Positions 1-5,829 of a stretch of 9,075 nt of DNA are shown one piece after another. A program made the position numbers and the translations under genes. Numbering within the stretch: position 1 is the stretch's first letter; each line of letters begins with the position of its first letter. Below the pieces are notes generated by a model. It searched no databases, had not been told where the DNA came from, and worked only from the letters and a program-made list of their open reading frames with translations. Origin of the DNA: Candidatus Bathyarchaeota archaeon (GTDB lineage Archaea > Thermoproteota > Bathyarchaeia > 40CM-2-53-6 > RBG-13-38-9); assembly GCA_023144075.1 (NCBI GenBank), contig JAGLGJ010000036.1, positions 1 through 9,075 of the forward strand, read 5' to 3'.

Positions 1-776
1 AAAGCACCAAAGGCTACATAGATGAGTTTTCTAGTCAAAGAAGTATGCAGTTTGATCATCAGTATAGTGATCACCAACAAATATATCGTCATACTTAAGA
101 TTCCTGCACATTGCCAATAAAAGTTCAGGTATAGAAATCCCTTCTGACCCCAAACTGCAAGATTATCAACACCAACTAATTCTACCCGGACATTTGCAGC
201 TGTAAGCAGTAGAATAGTTATGGCAAGTATTGGTTGCATAAGAACCTGAAGGGATTGCATTGAACCGTATGGAAAAGTTGCATCTAATAGAAGGATAAAA
301 GCCATTCCTAATAGGAAAACAATTGGAGTGGGAAAATGTTTGATCTTTCTAATACCAAACGCCAGGAAAATTAATAACGAGACATATATCGCGTAAATTA
401 TATAATCCCACATTCTGGTCCAACTCAGAATCTGAGGTAAAGTTGTGTAACCGAATTTTGCTCCAAACTCAGATATTAATTCTGTATGACCGGCCGCATA
501 GATTACGAAGAAGTATCCAGTAATAATGAATACAGAGGCAATTATTCCTAAACGTCTTCCAATAGTTAGATTGAATTTCAGAAGATTTCTTGCATCATAC
601 CATTCGAGAATGAGAAATACGAAAGCAAATAGGAAACCTCCGCCGGCACCTTCATTCCATCCCAATATAAAGTGATTTGAATCAATTATGAATAGAACAA
701 TAATTGGAAGCGCAAATAGGATCAGAAATGCGTCTTTAGATCTTATCCAATTCATAAATAAACTCTGAAGATACAT
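1..776 (-). CDS. Archaeosortase/exosortase-family transpeptidase, thaumarchaeal-like (partial, C-terminus cut by window edge)
   Basis: The minus strand is open from an ATG at 776 to the left edge (258 codons plus 2 bases). An in-frame TAA lies five codons upstream of the ATG, so the start is 776 or Met8 at 755; an AGGGG lies 8 nt before the 776 ATG. The protein is very hydrophobic, with about seven predicted membrane spans (roughly residues 15-33, 46-60, 74-94, 122-142, 150-167, 178-195 and 222-241). The end carries the family active-site motif WQCAGILS (Cys223), then TRKLIY (248-253) and FGA (256-258), matching the exosortase pattern C-[SA]-G-[IL]-x-S ... RR/RK..Y...GA. Family members recognise a C-terminal tripartite signal on exported proteins, cleave it and probably attach the protein to a lipid. 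The catalytic Arg (in NxxR) and His should lie just beyond the edge. The closest resemblance, from memory, is the thaumarchaeal archaeosortase group. No candidate substrate is visible in the window. Confidence 0.8.
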   Translation of the reverse strand, partial: MYLQSLFMNWIRSKDAFLILFALPIIVLFIIDSNHFILGWNEGAGGGFLFAFVFLILEWYDARNLLKFNLTIGRRLGIIASVFIITGYFFVIYAAGHTELISEFGAKFGYTTLPQILSWTRMWDYIIYAIYVSLLIFLAFGIRKIKHFPTPIVFLLGMAFILLLDATFPYGSMQSLQVLMQPILAITILLLTAANVRVELVGVDNLAVWGQKGFLYLNFYWQCAGILSMTIYLLVITILMIKLHTSLTRKLIYVAFGA

Positions 777-795
777 ATTGGATGCCCCTTAGCAA

Positions 796-822
796 TCCAC
801 ACACATTATTAGATTGTGTGGA
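796..822. repeat. Inverted repeat (hairpin) in the archaeosortase leader
   Basis: TCCACACA (796-803) and TGTGTGGA (815-822) form a perfect 8-bp stem around an 11-nt loop; two more A-T pairs are possible past a one-base bulge. It lies 20 nt upstream of the archaeosortase start and inside its predicted 5' leader, so it could act as an RNA hairpin or as an operator. There is no T-run after it on either strand, so it is not an obvious terminator. Confidence 0.55.
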
Positions 823-857
823 ATTAATGTTCCTTTGAATATTCGGACCCACTGATC

Positions 858-865
858 ATTTTATA
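858..865 (-). promoter_or_regulatory. Putative TATA box for the archaeosortase gene
   Basis: Read on the minus strand this is TATAAAAT, about 82 nt upstream of the archaeosortase ATG. Archaeal transcription usually starts about 25 nt downstream, near position 833, giving a leader of about 57 nt that would contain the hairpin at 796-822. Assigned by motif and spacing only. Confidence 0.4.
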
Positions 866-873
866 CATTAATC

Positions 874-885
874 AATCATATGATT
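874..885. repeat. 12-bp perfect palindrome between divergent promoters
   Basis: AATCATATGATT is its own reverse complement, and the flanking AT dinucleotides also pair after a single C/C mismatch on each side. It lies directly upstream of the minus-strand TATA box at 858-865 and about 24 nt upstream of the plus-strand TATA box at 909-917, so it could be an operator for a dimeric regulator acting on either gene. AT-rich palindromes also arise by chance. Confidence 0.35.
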
Positions 886-908
886 CATTGCATCAAGGAA
901 TAGCCTCC

Positions 909-917
909 TTATATATA
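909..917 (+). promoter_or_regulatory. Putative TATA box for coaBC
   Basis: TTATATATA is a good archaeal box A sequence. It would place transcription initiation near 940, giving a leader of about 55 nt before the coaBC ATG at 996. Assigned by motif and position only. Confidence 0.45.
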
Positions 918-995
918 GATTCTTGGCGACTATTCAGCCAGTGAAATTAGCTAGGAACATCATTATCAAGATGAATGTCTAATTGATCTAATGGG

Positions 996-2261
996 ATGCG
1001 TAAGCTGTCACACAATCCATTAAAGGATATAACCGGGAGTTTAGGAAAAGAACTTCTCAATAAGAAAATTGCATTATGTGTTACTGGAAGCGTCGCAGCT
1101 ATCGAGGCATCAGAAATTGCTAGAGAGCTCATGAGGAGAGGCGCAGAAGTAGATTCTGTTCTCTCAAAATCCGCTTGTGAACTTATAGGACCAAAACTTA
1201 TGGAATGGGCAACGGGCAACAAAGCAATAACGGAATTAACTGGAAACACCGAGCATATACACCTTGCAGGTGATTGGGATGGAAAAGTAGATATTGTGAT
1301 CATAGCTCCAGCAACAGCAAATACAATCGGTAAGATCGCCTCAGGGATCGACGACACAACAGTAACTACAGTAGCCACTACCGCCTTAGGATCTGGAATA
1401 CCCATACTCATAGCTCCGGCAATGCACTACTCCATGTTTAGACATCCGATAGTTCTGGAAAACATCAACAAATTGAAGAAATTTGGCATTCAAATATTAG
1501 AGCCTGAAATTGTCGAAGGAAAAGCTAAGATGGCTCCCACCTCAAGGATTGTTGAGACAGTCATAAGGAAATTTTACCGAAGAGACCTAAAAGGAGTCAA
1601 AATTCTCATTTCGGCAGGACCAACTATTGAGTATTTGGATCCTGTGCGAATAATAACAAACAAGAGTTCAGGTAAGATGGGTATTGCTATAGCATTAGAG
1701 GCTTCGAGAAGAGGTGCAGACTCAACTCTCATAGCTGGCGTGATTAAGGAGAAAATCCCTCAAGGGATAAGAGCACTTAGGACTGAGACATCCAAGGAGA
1801 TGCTCAAGGTAGTCAAGAAGGAACTTGCACGAACCAAATACGACGTATTTGTTGGTAGTGCTGCTGTATCTGATTTCAGACCTTTAGATTCTCATAAAAT
1901 AAAGATCCCTACCAGAGATAATAAGAAATTAACAATTGAGCTTGAGGCTACTTTAAAAATTGTAAATTTTGTTAAGAAATTAAGTCCAAAAACCAGCTTG
2001 ATCGCGTTTAAAGCAGAATATGGGTTGTCTGACTCGAAATTAATTGAAAAAGCTAGAGAAGTTATGAGATCATCAAGAGCTGATTTAGTCGTTGCTAATC
2101 ATATTGGTATTGAAGGCGCTGGTTTTGGCTCGGATACTAATGAAGCATACATTATTGATCGCAAAGGAAAAATCACTCTCATACCACGAATGACTAAACA
2201 GGATTTTGCTCGAAAAATATTTGATTATATGATCAATTTTATGGACCTTAAGGGGCGGTAG
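996..2261 (+). CDS. coaBC: Bifunctional phosphopantothenoylcysteine decarboxylase / phosphopantothenate--cysteine ligase (CoaBC, Dfp)
   Basis: A 421-residue fused enzyme for two cytosolic steps of coenzyme A synthesis: ligation of cysteine to 4'-phosphopantothenate, then FMN-dependent decarboxylation to 4'-phosphopantetheine. The N-terminal flavoprotein (CoaC) half shows CVTGSVAAIEA (28-38), the likely catalytic His87 in EHIHL, APATANTIGKIA (104-115) and APAMHYSM (140-147). The C-terminal CoaB half shows ISAGPTIEYLDPVR (205-218), TNKSSGKMG (221-229), GSAAVSDFRP (287-296) and KIKI (301-304). Length is normal. His144 replaces the Asn of the bacterial PxMNxxMW motif, and the stretch before KMAP (178-181) lacks the substrate-clamp Cys known from E. 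coli; I believe both are common in archaeal forms. The start is fixed by an in-frame TGA four codons upstream at 984-986; no strong ribosome binding site is seen. A downstream amidohydrolase gene follows within 4 nt, so the two are probably cotranscribed. Confidence 0.95.
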   Translation: MRKLSHNPLKDITGSLGKELLNKKIALCVTGSVAAIEASEIARELMRRGAEVDSVLSKSACELIGPKLMEWATGNKAITELTGNTEHIHLAGDWDGKVDIVIIAPATANTIGKIASGIDDTTVTTVATTALGSGIPILIAPAMHYSMFRHPIVLENINKLKKFGIQILEPEIVEGKAKMAPTSRIVETVIRKFYRRDLKGVKILISAGPTIEYLDPVRIITNKSSGKMGIAIALEASRRGADSTLIAGVIKEKIPQGIRALRTETSKEMLKVVKKELARTKYDVFVGSAAVSDFRPLDSHKIKIPTRDNKKLTIELEATLKIVNFVKKLSPKTSLIAFKAEYGLSDSKLIEKAREVMRSSRADLVVANHIGIEGAGFGSDTNEAYIIDRKGKITLIPRMTKQDFARKIFDYMINFMDLKGR

Positions 2262-2265
2262 GCTA

Positions 2266-3042
2266 CTGAAGGTTGCAGCAATACAAGTAGGACCGATGTC
2301 AGATAATGAGAGCACATTTTATGGAATAATTGAGGCATTAACCGATAGGGCAGCATCAAATGGAGCCAAATTCCTTTGTTTCCCAGAACATTACCTTTCT
2401 CAAGAGACAGAAGATTCTGTTCTGAACATATTAGAATTGATGAAAAAACAAGCACGTAAACACAATATCACAATAATCACAGGAGGTTTTTACGATAGAC
2501 TTTCAGATGGAATTTGTGTGACTGCTCCCGTGGTTAATCCACAAGGTCAATTGATTGGAAGACAAGAAAAGATACACCTTTTTGGCAAAGAAAAGGACAG
2601 AGCAAAACCTGGATCAGAATACCGAATATTTAATGTTGGAGATGTTAAGTTTGGCGTGATAATATGTTACGACTTAGTTTTTCCAGAGGTCGCTCGAATC
2701 CTTGCTCTAAAAGGAGCGGATATGATATTTGTTCCTTCCAGAATCTTCGAAACAGGAATAGAACCTTGGCATTTGTATCTGTCTGCGAGATGTCTTGAAA
2801 ACCGTGTTCCCCTTATTGGCGCAAATATTATTTGGCCACCTAAATATTTAGGCCATAGTAAAATATTTGATCTACAATATGACAACCAATCAGACATTAC
2901 CTTTACAAGGGCAGTAGCCGTTGGAGGACAATCTCAGGAAGTTCTAATCGCCGATGTTAATTTGAAAGCAAATGCAGAATTGAGAAATAAAAGATTTCGC
3001 GAAAGGAGACCGAAAACATATGATTTTCTTTTAAAGAAATAG
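2266..3042 (+). CDS. Carbon-nitrogen hydrolase (nitrilase superfamily), probable CTG start
   Basis: Nitrilase-fold amidohydrolase with the Glu-Lys-Cys catalytic triad. Counting from the first ATG (2296), these are Glu31 in LCFPEHYLS, Lys92 in RQEKIHLF and Cys124 in GVIICYDLVFPE; Glu99 is a likely fourth acidic residue. The family hydrolyses small amides, ureido compounds or nitriles in the cytosol; the substrate cannot be read from the sequence. Starting at ATG 2296 would remove the conserved first beta strand, which is plainly encoded just upstream as LKVAAIQVGP, including the near-invariant Gln. The only usable codon before that strand is CTG at 2266, 4 nt after the coaBC stop; the frame has no ATG, GTG or TTG before the TGA at 2230. 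I therefore extend the gene to CTG 2266 (258 residues, close to the family norm). The tight spacing behind coaBC implies an operon and possible translational coupling. Function certain to superfamily only. Confidence 0.88.
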   Translation: MKVAAIQVGPMSDNESTFYGIIEALTDRAASNGAKFLCFPEHYLSQETEDSVLNILELMKKQARKHNITIITGGFYDRLSDGICVTAPVVNPQGQLIGRQEKIHLFGKEKDRAKPGSEYRIFNVGDVKFGVIICYDLVFPEVARILALKGADMIFVPSRIFETGIEPWHLYLSARCLENRVPLIGANIIWPPKYLGHSKIFDLQYDNQSDITFTRAVAVGGQSQEVLIADVNLKANAELRNKRFRERRPKTYDFLLKK

Positions 3043-3087
3043 TGCGCGTTAAAAGTCATCAGTTTATCTTGATAATTATGGAATCTG

Positions 3088-3102
3088 ATCAGATTGTCTG
3101 AT
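3088..3102. repeat. Short inverted repeat upstream of the ulaG-like promoter
   Basis: ATCAGA (3088-3093) and TCTGAT (3097-3102) are perfect inverted arms around TTG. The element ends 6 nt before the TATA-like TTTATAAA at 3109-3116, a position where a regulator could affect TBP/TFB binding. It is too short to be certain. Confidence 0.3.
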
Positions 3103-3108
3103 GATCAA

Positions 3109-3116
3109 TTTATAAA
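3109..3116 (+). promoter_or_regulatory. Putative TATA box for the ulaG-like gene
   Basis: TTTATAAA lies in the 195-bp gap after the amidohydrolase gene. Initiation about 25 nt downstream would give a leader of roughly 100 nt before the ATG at 3238. This supports an independent transcription unit. Confidence 0.45.
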
Positions 3117-3223
3117 CTCTAATAAAACATTTTCTTGAATTTTATCAGAAAATCCTCTACCTATTCAGAAAATTCCGTATGACAAAAACCATATTAATTC
3201 GGTATCAGCGTATCTTCCCCAAC

Positions 3224-3228
3224 GAGGA
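3224..3228 (+). promoter_or_regulatory. Ribosome binding site of the ulaG-like gene
   Basis: GAGGA sits 9 nt before the ATG at 3238, which supports that ATG as the start even though it gives about 17 more N-terminal residues than I recall for E. coli UlaG. Confidence 0.55.
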
Positions 3229-3237
3229 ATAGTCAAA

Positions 3238-4335
3238 ATGGCTAAAAGTGTAAAAGGTATTGGGGATGGCGGACTTAACCTGGGACCTGATAAAGAGATA
3301 GACAGAGACCAATGGCTAAAAGATGTCTTCCCTGAATGGGGAACTATACTAAATAAAGAGATAGAAGAAACTAAGCCCAAACCTAATTCATTGATACTTT
3401 GGTGGCTTGGTGGAGCCTCTTGGTGGATGAAAAGCGAGGGTGGCGCAAATCTATGTATAGATCAATATAGTGGCTCCGGAGGATGCCTCGACTACAACGA
3501 CCTATCAAAACATTCGGGTGTAGTTCGAATGACTGGCGCCAAGCAGATGTGCTGGATAAGGTGTGTTCCACATGTACTGGATCCATGGGCAATAAAGGAA
3601 TGTGACGCATATGTTTCAACACATGTACATACCGATCATGCGGATTTCTTCACAATCAAACCTCTCCTACAAAACACAGATTGTAAATTCATAGCACCTC
3701 CACGTATCAAAGAAATATTTCAGAGATGGAAAGTTCCAGACGATAGAATCGTGGTAGTTAAACCAGGCGATGTTGTTAAGATCAAAGACACAGAGATACA
3801 CGCTGTTGAATCTTGCGACAGGACAGTATTGATAACTGAACAGAAAGATTTGAAAAAGATGACTATGGAAGAATTCTCCAAACTGATGGATGAGAAAGCA
3901 GTTAATTACGTCTTCAAAACTCCAGCCGGAACAGTATACGATGGAGGCGATTCACACTACTCAAACATGTACTTCAAGCACGGTCAGGAACATGATATCG
4001 ATGTAGCTCTGATAACATTCGGAGATAATCCAGATGGAATGACTGACAAAATGAATCCATATGATGCATATCGAGCAGCAAAGTGTCTTAAAGCAAAAGT
4101 TTGTATTCCAATGCATTATGAGAACTGGGGAATAGTCGAAGGTGACCCAACCGATCTAGAAATGATAGCGAATAAGAAATTTGCACCTTTCAAAGTTTGT
4201 ATAATGAGACCTGGTACAAGATATGAATGGCCAGCAGACAAAGATAAACCAAGAATTTTCTATAGACAACAATCAGAGGTCAGTAAAGATTTCAGAATGG
4301 ATCTTGTGGATCTGCCGTTTCCGGCATATCTTTAA
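3238..4335 (+). CDS. UlaG-type metallo-beta-lactamase-fold hydrolase (L-ascorbate-6-phosphate lactonase family)
   Basis: A 365-residue metal-dependent hydrolase. The metal motif HxHxDH is at His129-Val-His131-Thr-Asp133-His134, with further likely ligands in GGDSHYSN (Asp238, His240) and PMHYENWG (His293). Many blocks match my memory of E. coli UlaG: FPEWG (31-35), WWLG (55-58), KSEGG (65-69), VLDPWAI (113-119), VVKPGDVVKIKD (173-184), AVNYVFKTP (221-229), TDKM (269-272) and the C-terminal LPFPAYL. UlaG opens the lactone of L-ascorbate-6-phosphate in bacterial ascorbate fermentation. No ascorbate PTS, UlaD/E/F or other sugar gene is nearby, so the physiological substrate here is uncertain and may be another lactone or phosphorylated cyclic ester. 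The extra N-terminus is Gly-rich (KGIGDGGLNLG). There are ten cysteines and no signal peptide, so the protein is probably cytosolic. It appears to be monocistronic, with its own promoter and a T-rich terminator. Confidence 0.9.
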   Translation: MAKSVKGIGDGGLNLGPDKEIDRDQWLKDVFPEWGTILNKEIEETKPKPNSLILWWLGGASWWMKSEGGANLCIDQYSGSGGCLDYNDLSKHSGVVRMTGAKQMCWIRCVPHVLDPWAIKECDAYVSTHVHTDHADFFTIKPLLQNTDCKFIAPPRIKEIFQRWKVPDDRIVVVKPGDVVKIKDTEIHAVESCDRTVLITEQKDLKKMTMEEFSKLMDEKAVNYVFKTPAGTVYDGGDSHYSNMYFKHGQEHDIDVALITFGDNPDGMTDKMNPYDAYRAAKCLKAKVCIPMHYENWGIVEGDPTDLEMIANKKFAPFKVCIMRPGTRYEWPADKDKPRIFYRQQSEVSKDFRMDLVDLPFPAYL

Positions 4336-4350
4336 GAATCCATCTACCTA

Positions 4351-4364
4351 TTTTTTTCTTTATT
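4351..4364 (+). terminator. Archaeal T-rich terminator after the ulaG-like gene
   Basis: A TTTTTTTCTTTATT tract begins 16 nt after the TAA stop. Archaeal RNA polymerase terminates at such T-tracts without needing a hairpin. The remainder of the 152-bp gap to the convergent hflX stop is AT-rich with no gene seen. Confidence 0.6.
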
Positions 4365-4487
4365 ATCATAACGAAGTTTTATTTCTAAACACACTAACTA
4401 GAATTTACGAAAGTCGCAATCAGATTTACTAAATTTTAATACCACATATTATAAACAACCAGAAATCATAATCGTCTATTTGTATCC

Positions 4488-5585
4488 TCAGGTATGTACA
4501 ATTGGATGTAGCAGATCTAGTTGTTTTAGAATATCGTTAATGACAGAAGTGATTTTTTCACCCGTCTTAGCGCATATTGGATATACATCACGACCTGGCA
4601 TAATATGGTTGAGAAGTTTAGTTGCGATATCCAGGGTTTCAGAATCGATTAGATCTATCTTATTGGCGCAAATTATTACTTTGGATGGCATTTCAATTTT
4701 TCTTGTGATACTTTCAATCGAAGAGAGTTTTCGTTTTAAGATTTGTACCGGTTCACTTACATCAACAAATAGCAGTATTAGATCGGCGTTTGTTATCTCA
4801 TCAAGTGTTACGAAGAAGGCTTCTATAATCATCGGATGCATCTCTTCTATGAGACCTATAGAATCAACAAGCATGAATTCAGAACCTTCCCATCTTACAA
4901 GTCGAGAATATGAAGTAAGAGTTGTGAACGGCCCTAATCCGACGTCTTTTGATTCTGATGCGAGTCTGTTAAAAAAGGTGGTCTTTCCACTTTGAGTGTA
5001 GCCAGTTAAAGCAACTATTGGGAAACCCAGTTCTCTTCTTCTTTTCCTCAATGCAGTCTTCTTCGATTGTACGTTACGTAAATTCATTTTGATTTTGCGT
5101 ATTCGTTTCCTAGCTGCTCTTTCGTATTCGTTAAATGGGTAATCTCCTGGTCCGCTCCACCCCACTTGTTCACCTATAATACCCTTCATCTTTATGAATT
5201 CGCGACCCCAAGAGAAGGTATATCTAAGCTTAGCGAGGTTTATCTGCAATTTTGCCTCTTTTGTCATAGCTCTTCTACTAAAAACCTCAAGAATCAATAG
5301 ATTTCTATCTATTACTTTTATGTCCCCAATTCTTTTTTGAATTTTGAATACTTGACTGCTTGGAAGAGTATTTGTAAATATGACGATCTCAGCTTTTTCT
5401 TGATCTACTAATTTCTTAAGCTCTTCGAGTTTGCCGCCACCAATACAGGTACTATGATGAGCACTATGTCTGTTCTGGGTTAGAGTTTTTACAACTGTAT
5501 ATCCTATATTCTCTGCCATGATGAAGAGCTCGTTTACACGAGAAACATTTTTTGGTAGTTTGCACTCAACAATTATAGCTCTCAA
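4488..5585 (-). CDS. hflX: Ribosome-associated GTPase HflX
   Basis: A 365-residue TRAFAC GTPase of the Obg-HflX superfamily. The N-terminal HflX domain (about 1-185) has IGGGKLEEL (48-56), the helical segment ending in the hallmark GEQVGWSGPGDYPF (138-151), and a basic helix (157-184). The G domain has G1 GYTQSGKT (195-202), G2 FTTLT (220-224), G3 DSIG (241-244), G4 NKID (308-311) and G5 CAKTG (338-342). HflX binds the large ribosomal subunit; in bacteria it splits stalled or heat-damaged ribosomes. The G2/G3 wording differs from the bacterial consensus (FATLDPT, DTVG), as I recall for archaeal members. The start is TTG: the frame is closed by TAA three codons upstream, and a GGTGG lies 11 nt before it. 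An ATG at 5592-5590 is one base out of frame because of a T6 run. It is divergent from htrA and convergent with the ulaG-like gene. Confidence 0.93.
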   Translation of the reverse strand: MRAIIVECKLPKNVSRVNELFIMAENIGYTVVKTLTQNRHSAHHSTCIGGGKLEELKKLVDQEKAEIVIFTNTLPSSQVFKIQKRIGDIKVIDRNLLILEVFSRRAMTKEAKLQINLAKLRYTFSWGREFIKMKGIIGEQVGWSGPGDYPFNEYERAARKRIRKIKMNLRNVQSKKTALRKRRRELGFPIVALTGYTQSGKTTFFNRLASESKDVGLGPFTTLTSYSRLVRWEGSEFMLVDSIGLIEEMHPMIIEAFFVTLDEITNADLILLFVDVSEPVQILKRKLSSIESITRKIEMPSKVIICANKIDLIDSETLDIATKLLNHIMPGRDVYPICAKTGEKITSVINDILKQLDLLHPIVHT

Positions 5586-5596
5586 AAAACATTATG

Positions 5597-5601
5597 CCAC
5601 C
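5597..5601 (-). promoter_or_regulatory. Ribosome binding site of hflX
   Basis: The minus strand reads GGTGG, 11 nt before the TTG at 5585 and only 4 nt before the out-of-frame ATG at 5592. The long spacing to TTG is tolerable; it is the only candidate site seen near the start. Confidence 0.4.
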
Positions 5602-5738
5602 TATCATCGGATTCAATGATCTCGTCATTAAGGACACGTACGGTTACGAACTCCAATTCGAATCTCTTTTATTTTATTGATTTATCTTCATTTCAATATA
5701 GTTTTTATCTAAATAGGGGATTATCTCGGTTATGATCT

Positions 5739-5748
5739 AAATTATATG
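5739..5748 (+). promoter_or_regulatory. Putative TATA box for htrA
   Basis: AAATTATATG is a reasonable archaeal box A. It predicts initiation near 5770 and a 60-nt leader before the ATG at 5830. The 244-bp divergent region also holds AT-rich minus-strand sequence near 5666-5700 that could serve hflX, but no single box stands out there. Confidence 0.4.
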
Positions 5749-5749
5749 C

Positions 5750-5767
5750 AGCTAGTTATAGCTAGCT
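5750..5767. repeat. Inverted repeat between htrA TATA box and predicted transcription start
   Basis: AGCTAG (5750-5755) and CTAGCT (5762-5767) are perfect inverted arms around a 6-nt spacer. The element begins immediately after the TATA-like box and ends at about the predicted start site. Archaeal repressors commonly bind here and block the polymerase, so this is an operator candidate. A smaller TCTTT-AAG-AAAGA hairpin follows at 5785-5797. Confidence 0.4.
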
Positions 5768-5818
5768 AACCTTTCAAGTAAAAGTCTTTAAGAAAGATAA
5801 TCAGTGTCATTTTGAAGT

Positions 5819-5822
5819 GGTG
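5819..5822 (+). promoter_or_regulatory. Ribosome binding site that decides the htrA start
   Basis: GGTG, within GTGGTG at 5817-5822, lies 7 nt before ATG 5830. This favours the ATG over the in-frame TTG at 5812, which has no such site upstream. Confidence 0.5.
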
Positions 5823-5829
5823 CCTTCAC

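Noticed and set aside
947..1411. 154-codon open frame on the minus strand
   Set aside because: It lies antisense to the N-terminal half of coaBC, whose motifs are unmistakable; the translation is low complexity and matches no family.
4223..4432. 69-codon open frame overlapping the ulaG-like 3' end
   Set aside because: It runs out of frame through the conserved C-terminus and across the T-rich terminator, with no ribosome binding site.
4480..4995. 171-codon open frame on the plus strand
   Set aside because: It is antisense to the hflX G domain; the hflX frame carries all five G motifs.
5812..5829. TTG at 5812 as the htrA start
   Set aside because: It has no ribosome binding site, while ATG 5830 has GGTG at proper spacing; the six extra residues add nothing conserved.
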